NCBI GenBank assembly: GCA_018350325.1
Contig: JAEVLN010000001.1
Span: 5,361,254 to 5,425,253, forward strand
Direction: 5' to 3'
From: Globodera rostochiensis
Taxonomy: Eukaryota > Nematoda > Chromadorea > Rhabditida > Heteroderidae
Length of the DNA stretch: 64,000 nucleotides
A program made the position numbers and the translations under genes. Of this stretch, positions 22,030 through 34,491 are shown one piece after another. Position 1 is the first letter of the stretch, and the number at the start of each line of letters is the position of its first letter. The notes under the pieces are model-generated. The model did not search any database. It saw nothing but the letters and a program-made list of their open reading frames with translations, and was not told where the DNA came from.

Positions 22030-23680
22030 TTAGTCTTTGAGACCATTGAACAATTGCAACAGTTTGGTCGGATGAAGGGCCTTCTGCAAAAAGGGATGGG
22101 CGAGCAATTGGTGGGCGGAGGAGCGAAGAGAGAGGTCCTTTTGGAGCATTGCGGACGAAAAGGAGGCGAGCTCCACCGACACCTTTTTGAGAAAGGGGAA
22201 ATTTATTTTACCCTTTTTAAAGGGAATGAGTGCCTAAATATTAGAGACTGGTCGAGACGAGATCTCGAAAAATCTCGACTCGAGATCTCGCTCAAAACTC
22301 AAGTCCGGTCTCTACTAAATATCACCGTTTTTTACGTTAAGTTGTACGAGAAAAAGGAGCAAAAACTTTTTTGGTGCTAATTGTAAAAAAATTAAGTCTT
22401 ATACACGCCAACAAAAACGAACATTCGCATGTTCCGGAAAACGAGGAGCGGGGTCCAAAATGATTTTACGAACTGCTGCCTCGGGGGAGAGGTCGAAGTA
22501 GGGCGGCTCGCCTAATACCATCTGACAGTTTAGAAAGAGAATAAACCGGTCTAATGAAGAAATTAGAGATGGATGAATTTATGTTCATTCATTCATTCAG
22601 AATCTTCATTGATCTGGCCCTTAAAAAGTTGGTCTTCCATTTTGCAAATTGGACATAATGACTCCACCCCAGGAAAAAAAATCGCCTCATTATGGTTTTT
22701 TTTTCTAAAATTCATTTCGCGTGCCCGAAGACGACCGAACTTACCTCAAAAATGGTCACTCCCAGGGACCAAATGTCCGCGTCTGTCCCGTATTTTTCTT
22801 TGGACGCAACTTGTGACGACAGCCAATACGGAGTACCAAGCAAACTTCGCCGGAAGGGATTTTCCATCGTCAGACGAGCGCAAAAGCCAAAGTCGGACAG
22901 TTTCACCTGAATGTTTTTTTAAAATTCTTGTGAATCGTCTTGGGGATTTTTTTTTATTATTCTAAAAAAAGGGGGGACCCTTTTGTTTTGCACTTTTACA
23001 ATTTTTTGATCAATTTTCTTAACAAATTGCCATCAAAAAGCAAAAAAAAATTTTCGGCCCGCTCCTGGCGCTCAAATGGGATTGCCATCTGAGCGCCGCG
23101 CTCAGATGGATCAATTCTTCCCTCCGAAATTTTTTTCTGGCTACGCCCCTGATTTGAAAAGTCCATGTTCTATTCCCTCTACCGACCGTTCCACGCGAAT
23201 CAATCAAAATTGAATCGGACTTCACGTCTCTGTGAACAATTCGTCGCTCATGCAAAAATGCCAGCGCTCTGAGCACTTGCAGGCAAACTGTGGCTATTAG
23301 TGGCTCGGGCATGCGCCGTTGAGTGACAATTCGGGTCAGTGAACCCATCGCCGCAAATTCGGAGACCACCCAAAGTTGGTCGGCGACGAGGAACGAATCG
23401 ATGAATTTGATCAGATTCTGATGACTCAGTTCTCGTGGAATCAGAATTTCGTTAAGGAGCAAATAGCGCCTTTTTTGCTCATTGATGTTCATACATTTGA
23501 CGGCGACTGTTGCCCCGTTTGGCTGCAAAGGCAACGCATTTGTCGCAACATAAAGGCTGAACAAACCGATTTTGCACAAAACACACGTCCCGAAGACCCG
23601 GACCCGATCTCCACAAAATTAGAGTAATATGCACGGGGATCATAATCAGAATTCACGAAAGAGGCAATAAGCGCATGGAA
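22030..23680 (-). CDS. pak-2: Group II p21-activated kinase (PAK4/MBT-like), kinase domain
   Basis: Ser/Thr kinase. The first firm exon starts at 23680 after TTTTATAG and reads FHALIASFVNSDYDPRAYYS, then NFVEIGSGSSGRV with the Gly loop. Next come ATVAVKCMNI (catalytic Lys), LLNEILIPRELSH (helix C Glu), ELWVVSEF-like DQLWVVSEFAAMGSL, HRDVKSDSILID (catalytic loop), VKLSDFGFCA (DFG), GTPYWLSSQVASKEKYG, DADIWSLGVTIFEV, MVLGEPPYF and a last exon VSVELASFSSAMLQKDLSLR to HPFLQ, with stop at 22030. KSDSILI and the DPRxYxxNF lead-in point to group II PAKs. The usual APE motif reads SSQ. No CRIB domain or start codon was identified with confidence, so the 5' end is open. Introns hold two small repeat elements. 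Confidence 0.85.
22241..22318. mobile_element. Short foldback element bounded by TAGAGACYGG
   Basis: About 75 bases between TTAGAGACTGG and CCGGTCTCTA, which are inverted copies. The interior repeats the palindromic words TCTCGA and GAGATCTCG. It lies in the last intron of the PAK gene. A second element with the same ends but a different interior occurs at 43691-43892. No transposase is present. Confidence 0.5.
23041..23153. mobile_element. Hairpin element with a CAGGGGCGTAGCCAG end
   Basis: In a PAK intron. A-rich then TTTTCGG near 23042-23056 is inverted as CCGAAATTTTTTT near 23124-23136. Inside is an 11-bp perfect inverted repeat with a 3-base loop (CCATCTGAGCG at 23085-23095 and CGCTCAGATGG at 23099-23109). 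The right end read on the minus strand is CAGGGGCGTAGCCAG, a word common at ends of DNA transposons. It is probably a non-autonomous fragment. Confidence 0.5.
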
Positions 23681-25077
23681 CTATAAAACATAAACATAAA
23701 AACAAATGAAGATGACTAATTTGGGAAAACAAACGTCGGAATGTTGTGAATTCACTGCCGGGGAACAGACTAAATCAGGATTTTTCAAATTCTTCTGAAA
23801 ATGAGTTCGGCCCATAAATACAATATTAGTAATAAACAAATTACTTCGGCTTTTGTTTTATTCGAAACTGAACGATCTTCGATTAACATTTTCTTGCGAC
23901 GATATGTCAGAAAATCGGAACCAAGGATTGCTGCCCATTGCTTTAATTATTAAATTATTTAAAATCATTGAGAAAAACACACACCGACGGCAACCCTCGC
24001 AAATCACCAGTTCGAGGGTCATAATCAGCTAAAATAAAACCTTCTCACATTTTGAATTAACTAACGTTTTTAAAATTTAAAAAATTCTAATTAAAATGCT
24101 TTTATCGCCAAAATTCCCAAAATATGGTTTTATAGCACTAAATTTTGCACAAATTAAAATTTAGAGAAAATGCAATTTTGAGCTTATCAAAGCATATCTG
24201 CAAGAAAAACATATAATCACCCTCTAATTTTGTTCCTCATTTTTACAATATTTTAACTACGATTTCGATTTTAAGTCTCGTTTTTTCAAAATTACCATGA
24301 ATACGATGTATAAAGTTTGTAGGTCTCGAAATGTCTCCTTTCCGCAATTTCACAGATTTTCGGACAAACCCATTGCATTGCAATGGCATTGTATGCCTAC
24401 TTTGGCATAGATAAATAAGTAGTCTGAATGCCGCACGATCGATTTACTTCTTAAGCCGATCAAAATTGACAAATCTGTTGAAATAAAGGAAAATATCCGA
24501 TCATTCCACAACCATCCGCGTTAATCCATCTTTGGATATGCTGCAAAACAAACGGAAGAAAGATGGCGTAGATATCGGATGATTGACAATTATTGGGGGT
24601 AACGCTGTTAGGAAAAAATTTCTCCGAAAAATTTTGGGGTTTTGATCATTCCGCTAACCTTTCGCCAAGACTATCGACACGAAAAAAAGACTTAAAAAAA
24701 ACTAATAAATTCAAAAATTATTGTTAACAAACTTTTGGTCCACTCCACTGGTGCTGCTGATTTGTGAGAAAACCCATACTGTGGATCCGAGTCCATAAGG
24801 AAACTGTTGAAGTGCCCACTCAATTTGTTGAAGTTTTGAATGTAACTGCTGGGTGGATAGCCATAATTTATTGATTTTCTCTTCGGGGACTTTTTAGCAA
24901 AAATAACTATCACTAGACCAGGATTTTCTGGACCTTATGAAGAAAAGAAAACCAACAGTTCGCTTGAGGCTTTACATTAGACATGGATTTTTCTAACAAA
25001 AAATTTACATTTTGTATGCGGTGTGTACCAGTGGAAGGGATTTATTTACATTCTTTTTAGGTATAAATAAATAATAA
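23681..25077. other. AT-rich spacer between PAK and PP1, with one candidate exon
   Basis: Mostly AT-rich with no clear gene. One minus-strand stretch at about 24720-24890 looks protein-like (SPKRKSINYGYPPSSYI, then MDSDPQYGFS and PVEWTKSLL). It could be an upstream PAK exon, since DPQxG and PxxWxxLL faintly recall a PAK p21-binding region. The CRIB Ile-Ser-x-Pro and His residues are not recognisable, so this is a guess. TTTTTAG near 25060 is a possible trans-splice acceptor for the PP1 gene. Confidence 0.4.
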
Positions 25078-26690
<1,613 letters not shown>

Positions 26691-26881
26691 CAGTCAACAA
26701 GAGTTAGCTAGAACGCCTTGAGGAAGTTCGATCGGAGTTTGTCCTTTGTCAATTTTTTATTTTGCTTCGCTATGTTGTTGTCCCATATTTGGCTGATTTG
26801 GTTTAAGATCCTGACTGATTTATGGATATATTCTGTAGTTTAAACAATGAATTGAATAAAGGATTGTTCGTATGAAGTTGA

Positions 26882-29040
26882 TCAAAATGTTCGTTTCCCA
26901 ACAATCCCCACAACTCCGACCAAAAATTGAGTGGATAGCAACATAATCGATGCGAATTTCCACAGCGGTTCTTGGACTTCATGTGATAGGATGACGTTGA
27001 GGATAGTCTGATGCTCCGTCTCACCATGAGCAAATCTGTCTGAAATGGAAGGTATTTGGGACGTTAACAACAAATGTGTGCACCAAGACTTCTCAAAAGA
27101 AGTGTTGCCGATAAAGTGATAAACACAGGCAGAACATACTGCAGGGAAGTTACACAAGCATATGAAGCAAAGTGGGCAACCTGTTAATGAGAAAGTAACT
27201 ATGGATAAACGGTGATCGGCCTACCTTTCTTTGACAGTTTTCTTCGTTCAGTCGGTCCCTTGCGTATTCCGATATTTTATCTTTGGGTTGATTCAAAAAG
27301 GTCCGTAGAATCACTTTGGTAGTGCTCAATCGGAGAATCGCCCAAAAAAAGACAGCAACAAAACGCACCATCCTCAACTGAGCGTACATGAAACTTAAAT
27401 GTTGCAACACTTCAAATTCGCCCCACTTTCCTTACTATTCATTCTCAGTCAGATGCTCAACCATTGGTCGCAGATAAAGTAAAACGATGCCAAGTGGGGC
27501 GAGGAATGTGACGTGCAACAGAAACCTTGAAATGGTATAACAAAGTTAAACGACCTAAAGAAAATATATAACCGAATTGCAGCCCCACATTTGTCGGAGT
27601 CCATGTATAAGGACGAATATTGGAGGACAGGAAAGAACATAGCTGAAGCAACGACGGAATACAACAGCGAAATGGACACCATGAACATAATCGGAGAATG
27701 GGCATTTGAGTCAATGTGGCCAAATCCACTTGAAAGCAAATAGTGACTAAGCGAAGCGAAGAACTGTTCATAGCCTAAATCCAGACGAGAAGGCAATTAA
27801 TCCTCTCCCTTATCCAAATATATTCAATAGAATTAGTACTCCAAGACTAATCTTGAAAACCCCAGGCCCATTCTTCAACCTTTAACAACCAAATTTTTAT
27901 CTTGGTTAAGCATAGTCTGAAACCCCGGTGATTAATTGGACGTGGATTGCGGTAAGTACGCAAGATACTACTGGATCAAATATTCGTTTCAGTAAATATT
28001 ATTGGCAAATTACCTAATATCCTGAGTGGCACTGTCTGATCCCACCCCCGGATCCCATATTTTAAAGCAAGAATAAAAACCTCGTCCAAAATCCAGATCA
28101 ACGATTTTATCGCTGAATGCGCAAAAGGTAAAGGCTATGAGGAAAAAGATGGCTGATGCGCACAACAAAGTATTCCGTTCATCGACGAACAATTCTCTGC
28201 TAGCAACTTTTTGCACCGAAATTTTTGTGAGAATCTGTGAAAGAAAAAGGTAAAATTTAGTTTACTTGTACCAGTATATGATTTGTAATCAATGTCACTG
28301 CTCAGAAAAGCGGAAAAAAAAGTGTTTTGAAAAAAATTCTGAATTCGGGCCCACGGCTCGGAATTGAGCGAATGAATGTCAGGATCAGAGGTCTTACACA
28401 ACCATGTTTTAACTTGAAAAAAAATTGTGGGGCCTAAACTGCATAAGTTCCTTATTTTTCTATTATAAAACATACATGAATCTGAAGGATGAATGCACCA
28501 GAAATCCAAATTGTTGACGTGTTTATTTCTAAATGCAAAATGTATATATATTATTTTTATTTTAATCAAGTAAATACCGGACCTTTGCTTTCCGGGAACA
28601 AAAGGCAGTACACATCGCTTATAATATAAACCAAAATGGAGAAGAAAGTATAGTTTGTGACCAAAATGAGCAGATCGAAGAAAGGAACTCGCTGAAGAGC
28701 GTCACAATTCAGTGGTAACTGGATCAAACGATGTTCTGTCTCATTTTGTCCAGACACATTCCTGAAAAACAAATTCCAGAGAGTAAATTTACACAAGCAT
28801 CCGTACTCTCTTTTCCTTTTACGTTTGTTATCTCCTTCGCAAGCATTTGATTTGGACAAAACGGACGGCTCCAAGAGAAAATAATTCAGCCTGAAATTTT
28901 TATAAATTATGCTTCTAATTAAACTTAGCGCTTAACCCCTTGAAGAACAAAAAGTCACTAAGTGATCGACAGTGTGCTGTTTTGTTAAAAATTGCTGCTG
29001 CAATCATTGTGATAACTAAATGGAAACCGAACACTGCCAT
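26882..29040 (-). CDS. TMEM161 family multipass membrane protein
   Basis: Minus-strand exons together match vertebrate TMEM161A/B along the chain. The start MAVFGFHLVITMIAAAIFNK matches the family MGVIGIQLVVTM start. Later pieces are FFDLLILVTNYTFFSILVYI, DERNTLLCASAIFFLIAFTF, IVDLDFGRGFYSCF, FLLHVTFLAPLGIVLLYLRP (the best-conserved helix), YACVTSLQYVLPVFITLSA with TLLLRSLG, and a last helix LWKFASIMLLSTQFLVGVVG. About eight hydrophobic segments are seen. The cellular role of TMEM161 is not well defined; vertebrate members affect cardiac rhythm and development. Exon joins in the middle are tentative, and one intron (27526-27554) seems to be only 29 bases. The gene is convergent with PP1. Confidence 0.8.
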
Positions 29041-29406
29041 TTGTCGAATTCCTATGCGCCGGAAGCGAACCTAAACGGCTAAATATATTACATAATGAAC
29101 CCATTGTTTATCTTTGAACCGGTTACTCCCCCAAATTCTGGGGGTTTTTTGGAATTATTTTTGAAGAATTTTCGTTTAAATTTTGGATAAGACAGATCGC
29201 CAAATTAGTATTTCCATTACTTTTGAATTTTTTTGGTTTTTGCTTAAAAAATGTCCAAAATGTAAATATGTATTTGCTTTATTTTTATCCAAATTTCAAC
29301 GAAAATAGTCATAATTTCTCATTGTCAACACATAAAAAAAGACTTAATTTATAGTTGATCTATTTATTTTATTGATTTTGCTGAACACGCACTTTGGGCA
29401 ACAAAA
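29041..29406. promoter_or_regulatory. AT-rich divergent promoter region
   Basis: 366 bases between the starts of TMEM161 (minus) and mitochondrial L33 (plus). It is AT-rich with poly-T and poly-A runs. I see no defined motif. Confidence 0.4.
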
Positions 29407-30097
29407 ATGGCTAAGAAAACAAAGTATTGGAAGGAGTTTTTCTGTCTAAATTAATTACAACCAATTTCAGGTATTTGATCGTAAGAATCGCAAGCGTAAT
29501 TTCGGGCTCCACACAAGTTTGGGTCAGGGAAAGGGCAGCTGCCGAGGCCGCAGCTATCCTCTACGACCCAGCGAGTGAGTATCTTTTTAGAGGTGTTGAA
29601 AAAGAATTTTTTTTAAATTCCGTCGTGCCTATCGGTGCCAGACCCATCTGAAAAATAATTTGGCTCTCTTCCTCCCACTTTACAGACCAGTAATCAAAAA
29701 TTTATTTTTTGGACAAATATCAAGGAAGTTATAACCGAAATTCCGAAAAAACACAAAACGCCAAATTTTGGCGGTTTCGCTAATATTACTTCTCGGTAAT
29801 GCTTTGAACCGCTTGAACCTTGCTGATTAAAATGAGAAGTGTTATGAGATGGGTTGTCCCCTTTTTTATACAAACATTTATTGCACTCTAATGTAGATTT
29901 TAATTAATATAATCGAAATTCTAATAGGTAGCTCCAGGCAAAAATTTCCAAAATTTAATTATGAATAGACATTAAAATGTTTCTTAATCTTTACACCCCA
30001 TTAAGTCGGCAAAAATGTGCTGTTCAAGGAAGTGGCGCACATAAAGGGAAAGGACTTTTTTGAGGACAAAGTGAAGAAAATGTACGGGCTCAGTTAA
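29407..30097 (+). CDS. mrpl-33: Mitochondrial ribosomal protein L33 (bL33m)
   Basis: Small protein of the mitochondrial large ribosomal subunit, about 70 aa from three exons. Exon 1 is MAKKTK, ending before GTATTGG near 29424. Exon 2 is YLIVRIASVISGSTQVWVRE, then RAAAEAAAILYDPA. Exon 3, after CATTAAG near 30004, is IGKNVLFKEVAHIKGKDFF and ends VKKMYGLS. The layout (ILVRMVS, then HYDP, then VLFxE) follows bacterial and mitochondrial L33, with nematode-style divergence. It lies 143 bases upstream of the SRP receptor beta gene on the same strand, suggesting an operon. Confidence 0.82.
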
Positions 30098-30240
30098 TCG
30101 ATGATCTGTTGATTTTTTAGAAATTTATAAATATTTAAAAAATTTCGTCTTTTTACTGATTTTAAAGCCATCCATTCTCATATTTAACTTTACAATTATA
30201 TTATTTTGTTGTTTTCATTTTTTATCCGGCAGAATTGAAA

Positions 30241-31422
30241 ATGGATTTTACCTTCCAATCGCTGAATGATCCCCAACTTATTCTGCCGGCACTGATCACT
30301 TTCTTCATCTTGCTGTTTTCGTCCGTCCTCTTTTTCTATTGCAAATTCCGACAGAAGGCGAACATTGTTCTGTTTGTTGGGCTGACCGGTTCGGGGAAGA
30401 CGACGCTGTTCACCAGACTGATCAACCCGAGTTAGTTCAGTCCCTCGTTCTGTTCGGTGCACTTTCAACATTTTATATTTAGAAAACTGTTGGTCATCTT
30501 TTCTCTCGCTGAAAGAGAATCAATTTACCAATTACGCAACAACCGGAGGGAAAACGCTCACTTTGCTCGATTATCCTGGGTCCGAAACTTTCAAGAAGAC
30601 ATTATATCGAAAATGGCTTTTTGAGGTTATTTTTTGTTTGTTGGTTTTATTTTTGCCATTATTAGTGCTTTTTCAGGATCGAAATTTGTTGAAAGGCGTC
30701 GTTTTCGTTTTGGACAGTGCGACATTCAACAAAAAGGTCGGCCGACAATTTCGTAGCCGCCCCCTTTCGGTTATGAGACGCGCTAAGCAAATTGGAATAA
30801 GCCAAGTCGAAGCGCAAATTGTTCTAAATTTGTTTTTGCTCTAAAAATTTTACGAAATTTATATAATTTCTGTTGAATGAAAAATGAGAAAAGGCGTTTG
30901 GTTTTCCACCGTCCGACTTTCCGGAGTTCCCTTAAGGATGTGGCCGAGCTGTTGTACGACGTGCTCTTCGAGCTGAATGGGGCCGTTCCCGTGTTGGTCG
31001 CATGCAATAAACAGGACATTGGGCACGCGAAGTCGGACAATGTGAGCAATGCACTTTTATAAGTCTTAACGACCTGTTAGCGATTTTTACTTAATAATTC
31101 CAATTTTTGTACACAATTTCTTTTAGCTTTATCATAAACAAAGCATTTGCCACAATTATTTATTACATTCCATTCAAATCCTTTGCCCTTTCAGCTCATC
31201 AAAAAGGCTTTGGAGCTTGAGTTCGGTTTGATTAACGTTTCGCGTGAAGCTGCCCTCAGTTCCACGAGCGGAGAGTCCGAAAAGCGTATTTTGTCAAAAA
31301 CCGGGAAGAATTTTGTTTGGACGGATCTGAAGAGCAAGAAATTGGACTTTGTGGAATGCACAACTCAAAAAGATGACAATTATTCTTTGAATCCAGTCCG
31401 GGAATGGATCAATGCTGTTTGA
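30241..31422 (+). CDS. SRPRB: Signal recognition particle receptor subunit beta
   Basis: ER membrane GTPase that anchors the SRP receptor alpha subunit. An N-terminal membrane segment (LILPALITFFILLFSSVLFF) is followed by the P-loop GLTGSGKTT. Further exons give TNYATTGGKTLTLLDYPGSE (switch 2), NLLKGVVFVLDSATF, KDVAELLYDVLFEL, PVLVACNKQDIGHAK (G4 NKQD), LIKKALELEFGLINVSREAA and a C-terminal strand KLDFVECTTQ ending REWINAV. Order and length match animal SR-beta. The switch reads DYPGSE where most relatives have DLPGHE, so the His is replaced by Ser. It is the downstream member of the tight pair with L33. Confidence 0.93.
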
Positions 31423-31897
31423 AGTCAAAATGGTAAACTGTACAACATTATTTTCGCTGATAAAACGCTCTTTGATAACAGCGGCAGTCATTTGAGGACA
31501 ATTGGACACTAAATTTGTCACAAACGAATGGTTTTCTCACTGCCTTTTATCAGTCCCCGGAAATTCGATTTGCCTTTCCTCCCCCCCCTCTCCTCCCACC
31601 CATTAGGGATATAATGGGTGGGTTGGGAGTGATCCCCCCCCCAGCTTCCCCTTTTGGAGTGAATACCTTCCTTCCTCCATCCCCGTCCCACAACCCCACA
31701 GTTCAGGCAGGTTTTCGTCGTTTGTTCATCGCAAAGCTTTTCTCCCCCCCCCCCTTCCTCCTCCCCCCGTTTTCCATTTGCTCCATCCGTCCCCAAAAGG
31801 ACGTTTCGCTATTTGCAACTCTGCCAGCAGCCCACAACCAACAGCTGTCCTCTCCCTCTATTCTCTCAAAAGCCACTCGAAGCCCACCCCCGGCGTT
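31423..31897. other. Spacer with C-rich stretches
   Basis: 475 bases between SRP receptor beta and the aquaporin start on the same strand. It contains C-rich runs near 31578, 31636 and 31745. No convincing exon is seen. Confidence 0.5.
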
Positions 31898-33813
31898 ATG
31901 TACTCGCGCGCCTCCCCCCCGTCCGTCGGACTCCGCCGCATGCCCAGCGGTACGGTATCGGCTGGCACGCCTCCGCCGTCGGTCATTTCCGCCCTTTCGA
32001 CCGATCATTTCTCCGCGCGACAACCGCAAAAACGGCACAGTTCGTCGGCAGGGGCAATGCCCTCGCCACCACCAAAGTTTCCCTATGGAAATGGCGTCTC
32101 AACGATGGACCCGTGGACGGGCGCATTTACAAAGGTCGGTGGGGAACACTTAAGGAGGCCGGGGGGGGGGGAATTGACAGGGAAAGAAAGTGCATTTCAT
32201 TGAATGGGACGGGACGGAATTTGGGAAAAGTCCATTCCGACAGAACAGAAAAGAAGAAGTTGGGTTCGTTCCCGGACGTTTTCGTTTTGCTTGCACTGTT
32301 GAGAAGAATGGATCACGAGGAGACTTGGGAGGAGGACACAAAAGATGTGGTGGTTTTTGTATGTTTTGAATGGTTTTTGAGTGGGTTAATTGTTTTGTGG
32401 AAGTGTTTAGGGAATTGCAATTGGCCTTTGGGGGGACGGGGCGGGGCGGTCGGTGTTCGGTTTGGCCTTTGTTCTCTCCCTCTTTTTATTCCGCTTCCCT
32501 CATTCCGAATTTGGCCCGTCCGCTTTCGCTCCCTCCACGACGGATGATGCCCTTTCACCCTTTCATCCTCCCCTTAAAGACGTTCACGCATGAGAGCAAG
32601 CCTCGTCCGGACGAAGACCGCGGCAACGGCACTTCTTCGCTGGTGAGGCCTTATCCGCTGGTCTGGTCAGTTCCGGTTGTGCCGAGGTGATCGGACTGTC
32701 TGATCACCGCCTTTCAGTAAATTCGTTGCTGAGTTTGTCGGCACTCTGATCTTCGTCCTGCTCGGTATCAGTTTCTGTTTCGTCGCGGGAAATGGCTTTG
32801 ATGTGTTGTCAATTCCAATCCAGGCATTCTCTCTGCCGTCCCTTCAAATCCTTCGAGCAGTTCATCGCTCCTAAGCATTGCTTTCGGCCATGGGCTCGCC
32901 ATTTTCGTTGCCATCTCTTCGTTGGGCCATGTCAGGTTGGCCATTGCTTGTCTGGATAATTCGCTTTCCCCACTTTTTCTGTCAGTGGTGCCCATTTAAA
33001 CCCCGCAGTTTCTTTGGGCATCGCCCTTTGCGGCAAAATGAGCCCATTCCTCGTGCCATTCTATTGGTGTGCTCAGCTCTCCGGGGGATTCTGTGCCGCA
33101 CTTCTCGTCATGGTGCACCCTTTCGGCTAAAAAGCTGAATTGTCGTCACTACACAGATTGTGACCAGCAAAAGCCAATTCCAATCCATTGCCGGAGGCGC
33201 CACCATTGTGCCCTCGGGCACCAATTTTTGGCAGGTGAACGGCGGGACGAAGACGGCACAATGGTTTACCCTTTAGGCGCTGACCGTCGAAGCACTGCTC
33301 ACCGCAGTACTCGTTCTCTGCGTGCTCTCTTGCGCGGTGGATGCTCCACAAAGCGCACTGGGCCCACTGGTCATCGGAATGGCCATCTCGACGGCCATTC
33401 TCGGCGGGTAAGCGCCTTTGAAGATGCCGCTCAATCGACCGTCGTTTAGCGCCTCAATTAGCGGCTCCTCGCTGAATCCGGCCCGATCCTTTGGGCCGTG
33501 TGTGGCTGCTTCGTTATTCATTAAAGAGGTTGTGCACTCACTCCATGCCATGGGCCATTCATTCGTACGACGGATAATCGAAGCCCCGCCCCCCCCCTCC
33601 CCTAAAGGCACATCCATGACGTCCCCCCACCCCCCTAAAGGCATCCATCCACAAAAGAAAGACTCATCGCTTATTTAGGAAGCCGGATCCATTGGCACTA
33701 AACTTACGGACCCAATTTGGTCCCTTCACTTCGTCTATTGGGCCGGCCCGTTAACGGGTGCTGCCTTCTCCGCCTTTCTGTACAGGTCCAACCAATTCAT
33801 GCGAATGCATTGA
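31898..33813 (+). CDS. Aquaporin (orthodox water-channel type)
   Basis: MIP-family channel with six membrane helices. Exon 1 (31898-32134) is a long Ser/Pro-rich cytoplasmic N terminus from MYSRASPPSVGLRRMPSG. The next exons are TFTHESKPRPDEDRGNGTSS, KFVAEFVGTLIFVLLG (helix 1), SLLSIAFGHGLAIFVAISSL (helix 2), GAHLNPAVSLGIAL (first NPA), FYWCAQLSGGFCAALLVM (helix 3), ALTVEALLTAVLVLCVLS (helix 4), LVIGMAISTAILGGASISG (helix 5), SSLNPARSFGP (second NPA with the filter Arg) and a last exon WSLHFVYWAGPLTGAAFSAF. NPARS rather than NPARD argues against an aquaglyceroporin. The usual helix-5 filter His aligns with a hydrophobic residue. The long N terminus exceeds the typical length. Confidence 0.9.
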
Positions 33814-34491
33814 AATGCAACGCCTTTCTTTTTGCATTTATTGAATTTAGAATCTTTTTCGATAGAGGCGAGAATCGGCTCTTCAATCGATGACGACGAA
33901 TGCGCAGAAACCCCCCACAAAAATAACAATTTTTGACAGTTTAATACGACACTTTTAGTCGATTTGCAAATTCCTATTTTTGATTTGAGAAAAAATAAAA
34001 TAGTTTTGCCGCGTTGTCCGAGTTTTGGTGAGGGAGGCGGCTTAAATACACCCGGGATGGGCCTAAAAAAGCGAGAGGGGTAAGACGAGAGTTTTAAACG
34101 AATCAAGGAAAATCTTCAATTTTAAGCTCGGATTTTAAATTTTCGGTCGAGATGCCATCACAAGTCATGGAACATTTAAGAGACAAAAAAGCGTCATTTT
34201 GATGTCCTTTTCTTCGATTGCACTTTTATTCAATCGTACGCACTGAAAACATAAAAATGAGTAAATAAATAAATGAGGTGAGACTGATGACGAAACACAA
34301 AACCCCCAAAAAGCGTTGGGAATTGGAACGGAATACGAAAGGGCGCCCACCGCCCGTTTGAGAACGGAGGAGTAATGCGAATTGCAATACAAACGGTCAA
34401 TTTTGGTTGGTCGACAGATGAACCGGACGCGTATTGTTCGGCCCATCGGAAGTTATCCCCCCGCCCGCCTTTTGTCCGTTCGTCCGTCGGA
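33814..34491. other. Convergent spacer between aquaporin and LIN-40
   Basis: 678 bases of 3' flanking sequence shared by two convergent genes, partly AT-rich. Open frames here on both strands show no recognisable domain. Confidence 0.5.

Noticed and set aside
21865..22380. 171-codon plus-strand open frame
   Set aside because: Antisense to the last PAK exon and runs through the TAGAGAC element.
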